A DNA stretch of 64,000 nucleotides from Flavobacteriaceae bacterium NBU2977 (GTDB taxonomy: Bacteria > Bacteroidota > Bacteroidia > Flavobacteriales > Flavobacteriaceae). Both the position numbers and the translations under genes were made by a program. Positions 27,841-37,138 of this stretch are shown here, piece after piece; the stretch's first letter is position 1, and each line of letters begins with the position of its first letter. The stretch is from contig JAIOUW010000002.1 of NCBI GenBank assembly GCA_019931105.1, forward strand, positions 248,001-312,000. The letters run 5' to 3'. The notes under the pieces are model-generated. The model did no database searches, was not told the origin of the DNA, and saw only the letters and a list, made by a program, of their open reading frames with translations.

Positions 27841-28734
27841 TTAATCAAAAGCAGGCCAATATTCCCTTATTTTTTTTCGTAAAAAAGCGACACTTCGCTC
27901 CAATTGCTCCATCCCATCCACACCATCTTCAATACTGACCCATCCATCAAAACCGACACGTTTCAATTCTTTGAAAATTGCATCGTAATCATTAAGTCCC
28001 TTTCCAATTTCACCGTGACTCAATCTTTTTGCATACCCAATGGAGCCCCCTTCTTCCTTTCTTAGGTCTTCGATAGTGCCTTCGGTCAGGTAGCGATCGC
28101 TCGCATGCATTGTGACCACACGATCCGACACACGGTACAAAAGTTCCAAAGGGTCTTCCCCGGCCAAAAACGTATTGCTAGGATCGTAGTTGACGCCAAA
28201 ATTTTGGTGTTCGATACTATTGACCAACTGACAAAAAACATCCATTTTTTGCGCGAATTCAGGATATTCCCAAAAATCGTCCTTATAATGGTTCTCCAAA
28301 ATTAATGTAATTCCATACCGCTCGGCCAACGGTAGGCACGCTTCGATACATTCTTTCGCCAAGCCAACTCCTTCGTCTATCGATAAATCAGGGCGGCGCT
28401 GACCGGATAGCACCCTACAATATTTTCCGCCAAGAACATGGGTCATCTCGATCCAATTCTTTTGCTTTTGTATTTCCTTTTCCCTGAAAGATGCTTCCGG
28501 ATGTGTAAAATCGGGCGAACAACACAACATCGGTATTGTCTTGTTGTACGATTCGACTTCCTTTCGAAAACGATTCCAATTCGATATATCGGCCATTTCC
28601 AAGAAACCGGCATACCATTCCAAACCGTGTACGTTCAGCTTGCCGGCCAGATCGATCCATTCGGAAACTTTCATGGTTCCGTCCTTACAAAGCTCCTGCA
28701 TGAACGCTTTTGGAAATACTGCTAGTCTTGGCAA
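27841..28734 (-). CDS. Sugar phosphate isomerase/epimerase (xylose-isomerase-like TIM barrel)
   Basis: 297 aa, TTG start at 28734 (an in-frame stop lies 21 bp upstream and the first strand PRLAVFPKAF would be lost at the next ATG). Metal-site residues typical of the family are in order: LILENHYKDD (Glu), NYDPSNT (Asp), MHASDR (His) and VSIEDGVDG (Glu). Such enzymes isomerise or epimerise keto-sugars or inositols. It is the last gene of a four-gene minus-strand operon with SDR, MDR dehydrogenase and a hexulose-phosphate-synthase-like enzyme, so it likely acts on an oxidised sugar. Confidence 0.88.
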   Translation of the reverse strand: MPRLAVFPKAFMQELCKDGTMKVSEWIDLAGKLNVHGLEWYAGFLEMADISNWNRFRKEVESYNKTIPMLCCSPDFTHPEASFREKEIQKQKNWIEMTHVLGGKYCRVLSGQRRPDLSIDEGVGLAKECIEACLPLAERYGITLILENHYKDDFWEYPEFAQKMDVFCQLVNSIEHQNFGVNYDPSNTFLAGEDPLELLYRVSDRVVTMHASDRYLTEGTIEDLRKEEGGSIGYAKRLSHGEIGKGLNDYDAIFKELKRVGFDGWVSIEDGVDGMEQLERSVAFLRKKIREYWPAFD

Positions 28735-28761
28735 AATATTGGTTTTTTTGATTAAGGATTA

Positions 28762-29538
28762 TTATTTTTTAGGAGGGTTTCGCCCTATCATAGGAAACTG
28801 TTCCACCTCGATTACCTGTCCACTAATAGGTCCTGACTCGTCCGCCATCAAATAAATGGCCGCTGTCGCCAGCTCTTCAGGTTTAAACAGGCGTTTTGCA
28901 GGTGCAAAGACATCGGGAAGTTTTTTATACCAATCTTCAGGCATACCTTGTTCGCGTTGGTTTATGAGTTCGTGCTCGGTCAAGATCCACCCGGGATTGA
29001 TTTGGTTCACCCGCACACCATGCTCACGAAAAAGACTATCGCCCAAATTCCGGCTCATGGTCATCAATGCGCCTTTTGAAATACTATAGGCCAATAAGTT
29101 GGGCTCCCCGCTCCACGAATTTATAGATCCGATATTGACCACACAGCCCTTGGTTTTTATCAAATAGGGGAGTGCGGCCTGAATAATTGCAAATGGAGCT
29201 ATCGTGTTTACCGCCAACATACGCTCCAAATAGGGTACCGTAGTGGTTTTCATGTTCGATGAAGCGACGATTGCCGCATTGTTTACCACGGCGTCGAGCT
29301 TGCCAAACGCTTCGATCGCCTTCTGAACCAGATATTCGGGCGCATCGGCTTCGGTGATATCAATGGTATGGTGCACTGCGTTTGAAGCGCCCAATTCTTC
29401 GAGTAAAGGTTCTGACAGTTCTTCGCGCAATCCGTTAAGTACTACTTTGGCCCCTTCGGCGACACATCGCCTTGCAATGGCCCTGCCAATACCGGTATAG
29501 CTCCCGGTAATCAGAACTATCTTATCTTTTAAACGCAT
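28762..29538 (-). CDS. Short-chain dehydrogenase/reductase
   Basis: 258 aa. NAD(P)-binding TGSYTGIGRAIA (11-22), NNAAI, the catalytic Ser in NIGSINSW and the YSISK pair are all present. In the sugar operon it probably oxidises or reduces a hydroxyl of a sugar or sugar acid. It starts 2 bp after the MDR gene stop and ends 27 bp before the isomerase start. Confidence 0.92.
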   Translation of the reverse strand: MRLKDKIVLITGSYTGIGRAIARRCVAEGAKVVLNGLREELSEPLLEELGASNAVHHTIDITEADAPEYLVQKAIEAFGKLDAVVNNAAIVASSNMKTTTVPYLERMLAVNTIAPFAIIQAALPYLIKTKGCVVNIGSINSWSGEPNLLAYSISKGALMTMSRNLGDSLFREHGVRVNQINPGWILTEHELINQREQGMPEDWYKKLPDVFAPAKRLFKPEELATAAIYLMADESGPISGQVIEVEQFPMIGRNPPKK

Positions 29539-29540
29539 TT

Positions 29541-30566
29541 TTAAACTGGTTTTAATACACTTTTTACGACTTTGCCCGAGTGCATTTGTTCAAAGGCTTC
29601 ATGCCAGTCCGTAAGGCTCCAAACGCCTCCGATTATGGGTCTGACATCCAAAATTCCTGAGGATAACAAAGAGATTACCTTTTCCCAAATGGGCCAATTA
29701 TGGCTAAAACTACCCTGTAGGCGCACATTTTTTTGTACAAGCGGGTCAAGTGAAAAATCCAGAGGTTTGGGTCCCCATCCCACTTTGGTAATCTGTCCAT
29801 TCGGTCGAACCCACTGTAAAGCCATCTTTAAAGTAGCACTGACCCCAGCGGCATCGATTACGCAATCAACACCTAGACCGTCATATTTCATTGCCCATTC
29901 GTAGGCGTCACCGACGAGGGCCTCGCAGCCGAATTGTTTCGCTATTTCCAAACGTGTATTATCGGTTTCCAACCCAACAATTGCTACTTCCGCTCCACAT
30001 AACCGGGCAATGGCCGCACACAGTATGCCTATGGTGCCGGGACCAATGACGAGCACCCTATCACCTGGATTGATGTTCGAGTTCATGACAACGGCATTAT
30101 AGGCTACTGAACAAGGCTCTGTTAGACAAGCTTGTTCAAAAGAAAGGTTTTTCGGCACCGCATGTAGGCATCGCGCAGGTACTTTTACAAATCGGGTCAT
30201 GGCCCCGTTCACCCCATAGCCAAAACCTTTTCGCGTCGGGTCCAAGTTATAAAGTCCTTGTCGCGACATGGGGTTGTTCATATCGATTACCGCAGCGGTT
30301 TCGCTAACTACCCTGTCTCCCTCGTTCCAACCTTCTACCCGTTTTCCAAGTTCGACGATATGGCCTCCGAATTCGTGTCCGAGTACCACGGGATAATTAA
30401 CGGGCCAACTATGGTCGCATGTCCACTGGTGCAAATCGCTCCCGCAGACACCGACATTAGCGACCTCAAGCAAAATATCGTCTTCGCCGATTTCGGGTCT
30501 TGGTATTTCCCGAATTTCTACACTTCCTTTTTTTGGGGCAAAATTGACAACTGCTATTGAATTCAT
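29541..30566 (-). CDS. Zinc-type medium-chain dehydrogenase (sorbitol/threonine dehydrogenase-like)
   Basis: 341 aa. Catalytic zinc ligands are visible in GVCGSDLHQW (Cys) and VLGHEFGGH (His, Glu); the Rossmann motif is GPGTIGILCA. The four-Cys loop that binds the structural zinc in many family members is absent (the region reads ETAAVIDMNNPMSRQG). It likely oxidises a polyol or sugar alcohol to a ketose with NAD(P). It sits 10 bp after the hexulose-phosphate-synthase-like gene. Confidence 0.9.
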   Translation of the reverse strand: MNSIAVVNFAPKKGSVEIREIPRPEIGEDDILLEVANVGVCGSDLHQWTCDHSWPVNYPVVLGHEFGGHIVELGKRVEGWNEGDRVVSETAAVIDMNNPMSRQGLYNLDPTRKGFGYGVNGAMTRFVKVPARCLHAVPKNLSFEQACLTEPCSVAYNAVVMNSNINPGDRVLVIGPGTIGILCAAIARLCGAEVAIVGLETDNTRLEIAKQFGCEALVGDAYEWAMKYDGLGVDCVIDAAGVSATLKMALQWVRPNGQITKVGWGPKPLDFSLDPLVQKNVRLQGSFSHNWPIWEKVISLLSSGILDVRPIIGGVWSLTDWHEAFEQMHSGKVVKSVLKPV

Positions 30567-30576
30567 TTAGTTGATT

Positions 30577-31269
30577 TTAAACATCGGAATAGGCGTGGAT
30601 CTTTTGGCAGATCAATCGCAACGAACTTTCGAGGTCGCCGTCAGCGGTACGAAAAGCATCCGCATCTATGGTAAGGGGAGCACCTAGCACAACCAAGGGC
30701 GCACCATATTCAGGACAGCGAATGGCCTGTTCCAAGGACAGGCCTCCCACTGCTTGTACGGGAATCTTGACCGCATCCACGACTTCTTTTAATTGATCCA
30801 ACGGACTCGGCATTGGCTTTCCTTGGGCCGCAATACCCCTCCGCTCGTCATACCCAATATGGTGGACGATGAAATCACATCCTAGTTTTTCGAGCATCTT
30901 GGCACCTTCTATCATGTCAGGGCAACCTAAATTATCGCCCATTACCTTGACATTGAAATCTTTTCCCGCTTGCACTACGACTTTTATAGTCTCTTCATGG
31001 GCCCTGGCCATGACCACGACATGGGTAGCGCCAGCCTTGGCCATCATTTCCACTTCCAAATAACCGCCATCCATGGTCTTCAAATCGGCTACAATCGGTG
31101 TTTGTGGGAAAGCTTCCCGTAATTTGCGCACCCCGTGAAGTCCTTCTGCCAAAATAAGTGGCGTACCGGCCTCCAACCAGTCGACACCGGCACGAAGGGC
31201 CATTTCCGCAGTTTTAAGGGCTTCATCGATATTGGTAAGGTCCAGGGAAATCTGTACGATTGGGTTCAT
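30577..31269 (-). CDS. 3-hexulose-6-phosphate synthase / keto-gulonate-phosphate decarboxylase family
   Basis: ATG 31269 (MNPIVQISLDL) gives 230 aa; the longer frame upstream is unlikely. The OMPDC-like barrel shows DLKTMDGGYLEVEMMAKAGA, with the DxKxxD metal/catalytic array, then MGDN and VHHIGYDERR. Members add formaldehyde to ribulose-5-phosphate or decarboxylate 3-keto-L-gulonate-6-phosphate. No hexulose-phosphate isomerase is beside it, so a decarboxylase or aldolase step in sugar-acid breakdown is the better guess. It is the first gene of the minus-strand operon. Confidence 0.8.
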   Translation of the reverse strand: MNPIVQISLDLTNIDEALKTAEMALRAGVDWLEAGTPLILAEGLHGVRKLREAFPQTPIVADLKTMDGGYLEVEMMAKAGATHVVVMARAHEETIKVVVQAGKDFNVKVMGDNLGCPDMIEGAKMLEKLGCDFIVHHIGYDERRGIAAQGKPMPSPLDQLKEVVDAVKIPVQAVGGLSLEQAIRCPEYGAPLVVLGAPLTIDADAFRTADGDLESSLRLICQKIHAYSDV

Positions 31270-31357
31270 TTGATAAATATACCATTTTGTACAATTGAAA
31301 CCGCATGGGTACACATCGTATTTGGTAACTTTAGAAGCCAATAATACATTTTACATA

Positions 31358-32338
31358 ATGAAAACTCGAAAGTTGGGATATAGCGATTTGAATCTAACAA
31401 CCTTAGGCCTTGGCACATGGGCCATGGGCGGCGGCGATTGGAAATTTGGTTGGGGCCCTCAAGATGATCAAGCCTCCATAAACGCGATCCATGCGGCGCT
31501 TGACCAAGGCATCAATTGGATCGATACCGCTGCGATTTACGGACATGGAAAGTCTGAAGAGGTAGTCGGCAAGGCCATAAATGGAATTAGGGATTCGGTC
31601 ATCATTGCTACCAAATGTGGCCGTATTTGGGAAGGCAATAGCAAAGAAATAGGGAAATCGTTAAAAACGGATAGCATCCGTAGGGAAGTGGAAGCGAGCC
31701 TCAAAAGGTTGAATATTGATGTAATCGACCTATATCAAATTCATTGGCCCGAGCCCGATGCGGAAATCGAAGAAGGGTGGCACACAATTTCAAATCTTAT
31801 TAAAGAAGGCAAAATTCGTTACGGCGGGGTCTCGAATTTCAACCTAGATCAGTTGAAAAGGGCCCAGGCCATTCATCCTATTGCTTCGTTACAGCCACCA
31901 TACAATATGCTTCGACGTGAAATCGAAACCGATATTATCGACTATTGTCGGGAGAATCAGATTGGCATCGTTGCTTATAGCCCTATGCAGGCGGGCCTAT
32001 TGACGGGTAAATTTACAGAAGATAGGGCCAGGAGCCTGCCCGATTCCGATTGGCGAAGCAGACATCCGTTTTTTAACGGGCGCCAATTGGAAATCAATCT
32101 TCAAATGGTCGAAGAGCTGCGCGAAATAGCCAATGCGGCAAAGATTTCACTGGCACAACTTTCATTGGCTTGGGTACTTCGTCATAAAGAAATGACTTCG
32201 GCCATAGTCGGGGCCAGAAACCCGGCACAAATAGAAGAGACGGCTAAGGCGGCCGCTATAGAATTGGATTCGGCACAAATAGACCGAATAGAGAAAATAT
32301 TGGCCAATAGGGAGCAACTATTGACCAATGATCAATGA
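31358..32338 (+). CDS. Aldo/keto reductase
   Basis: ATG 31358 (MKTRKLGYSDL) gives 326 aa. The catalytic tetrad is visible: Asp and Tyr in WIDTAAIYGHG, Lys in ATKCG and His in YQIHWPEPD. Proteins of this type reduce sugar aldehydes or ketones with NADPH. It diverges from the four-gene sugar operon, sharing an 88-bp regulatory region that contains the palindrome TTGTACAA. Confidence 0.92.
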   Translation: MKTRKLGYSDLNLTTLGLGTWAMGGGDWKFGWGPQDDQASINAIHAALDQGINWIDTAAIYGHGKSEEVVGKAINGIRDSVIIATKCGRIWEGNSKEIGKSLKTDSIRREVEASLKRLNIDVIDLYQIHWPEPDAEIEEGWHTISNLIKEGKIRYGGVSNFNLDQLKRAQAIHPIASLQPPYNMLRREIETDIIDYCRENQIGIVAYSPMQAGLLTGKFTEDRARSLPDSDWRSRHPFFNGRQLEINLQMVEELREIANAAKISLAQLSLAWVLRHKEMTSAIVGARNPAQIEETAKAAAIELDSAQIDRIEKILANREQLLTNDQ

Positions 32339-32409
32339 GGCCAAATAAGCTTTAATACGCCAAAGTTGAAGGTATATATTTCAATATTCTTTATATTTAA
32401 GCAAAATAC

Positions 32410-32419
32410 TGGTCGACCA
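32410..32419. promoter_or_regulatory. Palindrome upstream of the Gfo/Idh oxidoreductase gene
   Basis: TGGTCGACCA is a perfect 10-bp palindrome 44 bp before the start. It resembles GntR-family half-sites (TGGT...ACCA). Binding is inferred. Confidence 0.4.
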
Positions 32420-32463
32420 ATTTATAGCACGGTCAATATCGAAGGAAATAAATATTTAAGTAC

Positions 32464-33777
32464 ATGAAGAGTATCAAAAAAAATGAGGAAGCGAATTCGG
32501 GAAGAAGGGATTTCTTAAAAAAATCGGGTATGGCCATAGTAGGGGGATCGTTGGTTTATCCCTCTCCGATTTTTGCGACTGGCAGCCCCTCCGTTGACAA
32601 TGTGCTGAAAGTCGGTCTTATCGGCTGTGGAGGCCGTGGTACCGGAGCGGCATCACAAGCCTTGATGGCGGATCCCAATGTTATTTTGACTGCCATGGGC
32701 GATATTTTTGAAGACCGCCTGGAAAGTTCGCTTATGGAACTCAACAAGATCAAACCAGAACAAATAAAATTGGAGGCTGCCAATAAGTTCATTGGTTTTG
32801 ATGCCTATAAAAAAGTGATTGATTCAGGTGTCGACATTGTACTCTTGACCACACCACCGGCATTTCGTCCGGATCATCTTATCGCGGCCATTGAGGCCGG
32901 AAAACACGTTTTTTGCGAAAAACCGGTTGCCGTCGATATGCCGGGCGTTCGAAAAGTGATTGCGGCCGCCAAGGAGGCCAAGAACAAAAACTTGAACATT
33001 GTTTCAGGTTTCTGTTTTAGATATGACAACGCCAAGCGCGCACTTTTTGGTAAAGTATTGAATGGCGATGTAGGCGAAATCAGATCGATTTCGACTTTTC
33101 GCTACGGTTGGGGGGCCTGGTACAAAGAGCGCCAACCCGATTGGACCGATATGACCTATAAAATGCGCAACTGGTATTATTACAATTGGCTTTCCGGCGA
33201 TTTCAATGTCGAGCAGGCCATACATAGTATTGACATGATGTCTTGGGCCATGGGCGATGTCATGCCCATAAAGGCAATAGGTTCCGGGGGGCGACAAGAA
33301 CGCACCGACAAAAAATATGGCAACATTTATGATCATTTTGCTGTGGAATTCGAATATGAGAACGGTGCCAAAGGATATCATTTTACAAGACAGCAAAACG
33401 ATACTGCCCGTAGAAACAGTGTTGATATTTTTGGCAGCGATGGCAATGCAATGATCCAAGTGGGAAGACAGTATGAGCTAAAAGGAAAGGAAAATTGGAA
33501 CTACCGTGGCGAGAAGAACAACATGTACCAAACCCAGCACGACGAACTCGTTGCCGCCATTAGAAATGGTAAGTCTATCAATGATGGTGAATTTATGGCG
33601 AAAAGTACCATGTTGGCTATTTGGGGCCGTATGGCCGGTTATACCGGTCAAGAAATCACCTACGACCAAGCCTTTAATTCGACCGAATCCCTCGGGCCCG
33701 AGATCGATCAATATGCCTGGGACTTCGAATGGCCCACACCTCCTATTGCCATACCGGGCAAGACCGAGTTAATTTAA
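32464..33777 (+). CDS. Gfo/Idh/MocA-family oxidoreductase with twin-arginine signal
   Basis: 437 aa. The N-terminus carries SGRRDFLKKSGMAIVGG, a twin-arginine export signal. The Rossmann core starts VGLIGCGGRGTGAA, and CEKPVAVD holds the Lys of the conserved EKP motif. The C-terminal alpha/beta domain is substrate-binding. Tat export allows the folded, NAD(P)-loaded enzyme to act in the periplasm on glycosides. It is followed after 11 bp by a secreted DUF1080 protein, which supports a joint role in oxidative glycoside cleavage. Confidence 0.93.
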   Translation: MKSIKKNEEANSGRRDFLKKSGMAIVGGSLVYPSPIFATGSPSVDNVLKVGLIGCGGRGTGAASQALMADPNVILTAMGDIFEDRLESSLMELNKIKPEQIKLEAANKFIGFDAYKKVIDSGVDIVLLTTPPAFRPDHLIAAIEAGKHVFCEKPVAVDMPGVRKVIAAAKEAKNKNLNIVSGFCFRYDNAKRALFGKVLNGDVGEIRSISTFRYGWGAWYKERQPDWTDMTYKMRNWYYYNWLSGDFNVEQAIHSIDMMSWAMGDVMPIKAIGSGGRQERTDKKYGNIYDHFAVEFEYENGAKGYHFTRQQNDTARRNSVDIFGSDGNAMIQVGRQYELKGKENWNYRGEKNNMYQTQHDELVAAIRNGKSINDGEFMAKSTMLAIWGRMAGYTGQEITYDQAFNSTESLGPEIDQYAWDFEWPTPPIAIPGKTELI

Positions 33778-33788
33778 AATAACCGACT

Positions 33789-34538
33789 ATGACAAAGCCA
33801 TATTTACTTATTGCCTTAGTATGCTGCGTTCAGGTTTCAATTGGTCAGAACGAGCCGATTACATTTGGTTCGGAAACCTCGTTGAACAGCTTGGCAAACA
33901 AAGATGACAGTGAACGACCGATCCAATGGGTAAACGTGAATACCGATCCGGACACGTGGCGTACCGAAGATGAGCTTCTGATCTGCAAAGGGCTTCCAAT
34001 AGGTGTAATGCGGTCGGAAAAACAATATGAAAACTTTATTCTTCAAGTGGAATGGAGACACATGGAGGCCGGCGGTAATTCAGGTGTTTTTGTATGGAGC
34101 GATGCGAATCCCGATCCCAAATCGCGCTTACCGGGCGGTGTCGAGGTTCAGATGTTGGAACTCGACTGGGTCAATTTAAACATGAGGGACGGAAAAAAGC
34201 CACCCATTGCCTATGTACATGGGGAACTTTTTGGGGTTGGCGGTGTAAACACCATTCCTGATAATCCCAGGGGAGAACGTAGCAAGTCTGTGGAAAATCG
34301 GGCAAAAGGCAAAGGCGAATGGAACTCGTACACCGTAGTTTGCATTGACGGCACGATCAAGCTTTCAGTAAATGGGAAGTTTGTAAACGGCATAAGCCAA
34401 TCGACCATAAAAAAAGGATATCTGTGTTTGGAATCGGAAGGTGCCGAGATCCACTTTAGAAATTTCAGGTTGATCGAACTGGAGCCCGGGGTCACCACAA
34501 AAGCCCAAACAGTCAAAGAACTGACCTCCAAACCGTAA
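33789..34538 (+). CDS. Secreted DUF1080 protein (3-keto-glycoside hydrolase family)
   Basis: 249 aa with a signal peptide (ends SIGQ). The DUF1080 jelly-roll contains [18 protein letters not shown] and the terminal [18 protein letters not shown]. It should act on a 3-keto glycoside produced by a dehydrogenase. Second of a two-gene operon with the Tat-exported Gfo/Idh enzyme. Confidence 0.88.
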   Translation: MTKPYLLIALVCCVQVSIGQNEPITFGSETSLNSLANKDDSERPIQWVNVNTDPDTWRTEDELLICKGLPIGVMRSEKQYENFILQVEWRHMEAGGNSGVFVWSDANPDPKSRLPGGVEVQMLELDWVNLNMRDGKKPPIAYVHGELFGVGGVNTIPDNPRGERSKSVENRAKGKGEWNSYTVVCIDGTIKLSVNGKFVNGISQSTIKKGYLCLESEGAEIHFRNFRLIELEPGVTTKAQTVKELTSKP

Positions 34539-34608
34539 CGATCGTCGAATTTGTATTATGGTTGGTTTTGGCATAAAACCCAGATTCCCGCTTCCGCAAG
34601 ATTTGTAA

Positions 34609-35481
34609 ATGGCCCTATATCCAAAGAAAGTTTACCTCAATGGAACGATCGTAGATCGCGAAAACGCCCAGATTTCAGTCTTCGACAGGGGCTTTATTTT
34701 CGGTGACGGCATCTACGAGGTAATGGTCCAAATAAATGGACGTTTCTTTTATGAAGCGGTACACCTTGCGCGTCTTGATGCATGTTTAAAAAAAATAAAT
34801 ATTGAATTCGAGGTTGAACGCTTGAAAAATGCAATTCCGAAATTGCTCGAGGCTTCAGAACTGACCGATAAAGACTGTCTATTATATATTCAGGTGACAA
34901 GGGGCGTGGCACCAAGACAGCATTCCTTTCCCAAGAATATTGAGCCCACGGTCATGATGTACGCGCAGGCCAAAAAACTCCCCGATATCAATACGGTAAA
35001 CGCCTCGGTGCTGACATTGAAAGACTTCCGGTGGTCACGTTGCGATATTAAGATGACCTCGTTGTTGGGCAATGTCATGGCGAACGAGCAGGCGATGCAA
35101 AATGATCGTTATGAGGCGTTGTTGGTAAGGAACGGCATAATCACTGAAGCTTCGCATTGCAACGTATTCTTTGTAAAGGATAAGGTAGTTTATACCCATC
35201 CGGCCAATGAATTCATACTTGACGGCATTACCCGCCAAATCGTTTTGGAAATATGTCGTGCGTTGAATCTGGAAGTAAGGGAAGAAGGTATTCCCTTGAA
35301 TCGTATCAGCGAAATGGATGAAGCTTTTTTGACCGGTACGAGCACACAGATTGCATCGATTCGTCAGATCGACGATCATTACTTCTATGATGGCTCAAAT
35401 ATCGGAGAACTTACAAAAAAACTCCAGTCAGAGTTTTTTAAACTCAAAAACTTGAACGACCAAGAGTTCAATCGGCACTGA
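34609..35481 (+). CDS. D-amino-acid transaminase-like class IV aminotransferase
   Basis: 290 aa. PLP lysine Lys148 lies in DIKMTSLLGNV, the opening DRGFIFGDGIYEV is that of D-alanine transaminase, and PRQHSF (102-107) carries the Arg-x-His pair that binds the substrate carboxylate in D-amino-acid transaminases. It would make D-Glu or D-Ala for the cell wall or break down D-amino acids. Branched-chain aminotransferase is the main alternative but lacks that motif. It stands 70 bp after the DUF1080 gene. Confidence 0.82.
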   Translation: MALYPKKVYLNGTIVDRENAQISVFDRGFIFGDGIYEVMVQINGRFFYEAVHLARLDACLKKINIEFEVERLKNAIPKLLEASELTDKDCLLYIQVTRGVAPRQHSFPKNIEPTVMMYAQAKKLPDINTVNASVLTLKDFRWSRCDIKMTSLLGNVMANEQAMQNDRYEALLVRNGIITEASHCNVFFVKDKVVYTHPANEFILDGITRQIVLEICRALNLEVREEGIPLNRISEMDEAFLTGTSTQIASIRQIDDHYFYDGSNIGELTKKLQSEFFKLKNLNDQEFNRH

Positions 35482-35615
35482 TCTTTATTTCAGAGAAGCA
35501 TTCAATTAGGCCTGTACAATTCGCTACAAAGACCGGCCAACTCATTACATTTTATTTTTTGGAAAGTGCAGTGTGCCCCATCTTTGCCCTATCATCAATC
35601 AAAAAACGAACAATC

Positions 35616-37070
35616 ATGATCAATTTATCAAAACTCCTTTTAGGAATGTTTTTAAAACTATTATTACTTTTTATCAGTTTGAATTCGATAGATGCGGAAG
35701 CTCAAAACCGCAATTCTGTCAGTATAAACTCGAACAATGGAAAAACGACCATATCTATTGAAAATGGCAAGAAGAACAGTTTCTCCTTGGAATATGAAGG
35801 CGAGATTACCCTAGCCGATGATGACAAGGATATCAAAGCGATATCCAGAGGTGGTTATGTAGAAATCAAAAAATCGGCCTTCGGAAACCGAAGGCGTATT
35901 TTTATAGAGCCGGGCACCAACGGACAGCTCATCAAAAAGTACTATGTCGGCAGTAGGGAGGAAAACTTTAATTCAGAAGGAAAAAAGTGGCTGGCCGAAA
36001 TTCTCCCAGAAGTAGTAAGATCCTCGACTTTGGGGGCCGAGCAGCGTGTCGATCGGTTTTATAAAAAAGGAGGGGCCTATGCCGTGGTACAGGAAGTCAA
36101 GCAAATGGAAAGCGATTTCGTTCAGGCGGCCTATCTAAAACTTTTGCTCGATAAAAACCCTAAAACCACCGATTTACCCGCTATTTTAAAAGTAGTTGGA
36201 GAAGATATTCAGTCGGATCACCATCAGGCACAGGTCTTGAAGTATAAGACCAAGGCATTTTTAGCTTCCGATGCCTCTACGGACGCATATATCAAAGCTG
36301 CGGGGCATATAAATTCGGACCATCATAAGGCCGATGTGCTCAAGACATCGATTCGTGATGGGGGCATTTCTTCATCGCAGATGAAATCACTTTTCGCAAT
36401 TACCGAAAATATTAATTCCGATCACCACAAGGCCGATGTATTGCTTACCGTTTTAAAAAACAGGTCATTGAACAATGACAACATTGATTTGTTGGTCGCC
36501 ACCTCACGCAATATCGATTCAGATCACCATAAAGCAACTGTATTAAGGGCTGCACTCGACGCTCCAGGACTTTCTGAAAGTGGCTACCACAATGTATTGC
36601 GGTCCATGTCGAATCTTAATTCGGACCACCATGCCGCAAGTGTACTGACCGATTTGTTGGATAAAAAACTCGACAAGCCTTCCTTGACGGAGCTATTGGA
36701 ATTGGCCGATCAAAATATCAATTCAGACCATCATAAGGCTCGGGTACTCGTAAAGGTAATCCAAAAACAATCTTTGGACGGCGCAAATCTAGACGCACTG
36801 CTCACCGCTTTGAAACGCATGAGTTCGGACGCTCACCAAGCGAATGTATTCAAACAATTGGCGAATGAAAGCTTTAGCACCGACCAATTGGTAAAAATAT
36901 TGGACGCCACCAAAAGCATGAGCTCCGATTATCATCAAGCTTCTGCCTTATTGGCCTTTGCATCTGCGGTCAAGGCGAAGGGCGATGTTGCGAAAGAAGC
37001 GTATAGAAATGCCTGTCGTGGCATTTCATCGGAAACGCATTATGGAAAGGCCTTACGCGGCATCGAATAA
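35616..37070 (+). CDS. Exported protein with nine SDHH-type repeats
   Basis: ATG 35616 gives 484 aa with a signal peptide (ends AEAQ). Residues 30-110 are beta-rich. The rest is a series of about 35-residue repeats, each with a helix and the motif I/M-x-S-D-H-H-K/Q-A-x-V-L; I count nine, the last ones degenerating to SDAHQA, SDYHQA and SETHYG. The spacing suggests a helical-repeat scaffold with a ladder of His-His pairs that could bind metal. It is followed by three regulatory genes, 69 bp away, and may be their signal partner. No function is known. Confidence 0.75.
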   Translation: MINLSKLLLGMFLKLLLLFISLNSIDAEAQNRNSVSINSNNGKTTISIENGKKNSFSLEYEGEITLADDDKDIKAISRGGYVEIKKSAFGNRRRIFIEPGTNGQLIKKYYVGSREENFNSEGKKWLAEILPEVVRSSTLGAEQRVDRFYKKGGAYAVVQEVKQMESDFVQAAYLKLLLDKNPKTTDLPAILKVVGEDIQSDHHQAQVLKYKTKAFLASDASTDAYIKAAGHINSDHHKADVLKTSIRDGGISSSQMKSLFAITENINSDHHKADVLLTVLKNRSLNNDNIDLLVATSRNIDSDHHKATVLRAALDAPGLSESGYHNVLRSMSNLNSDHHAASVLTDLLDKKLDKPSLTELLELADQNINSDHHKARVLVKVIQKQSLDGANLDALLTALKRMSSDAHQANVFKQLANESFSTDQLVKILDATKSMSSDYHQASALLAFASAVKAKGDVAKEAYRNACRGISSETHYGKALRGIE

Positions 37071-37138
37071 TCCCACCTTTCGGCACTCCCACCAAGATAC
37101 TCGTATGGCCTTAATGTTATATTGAGTATTTTGGTAAA

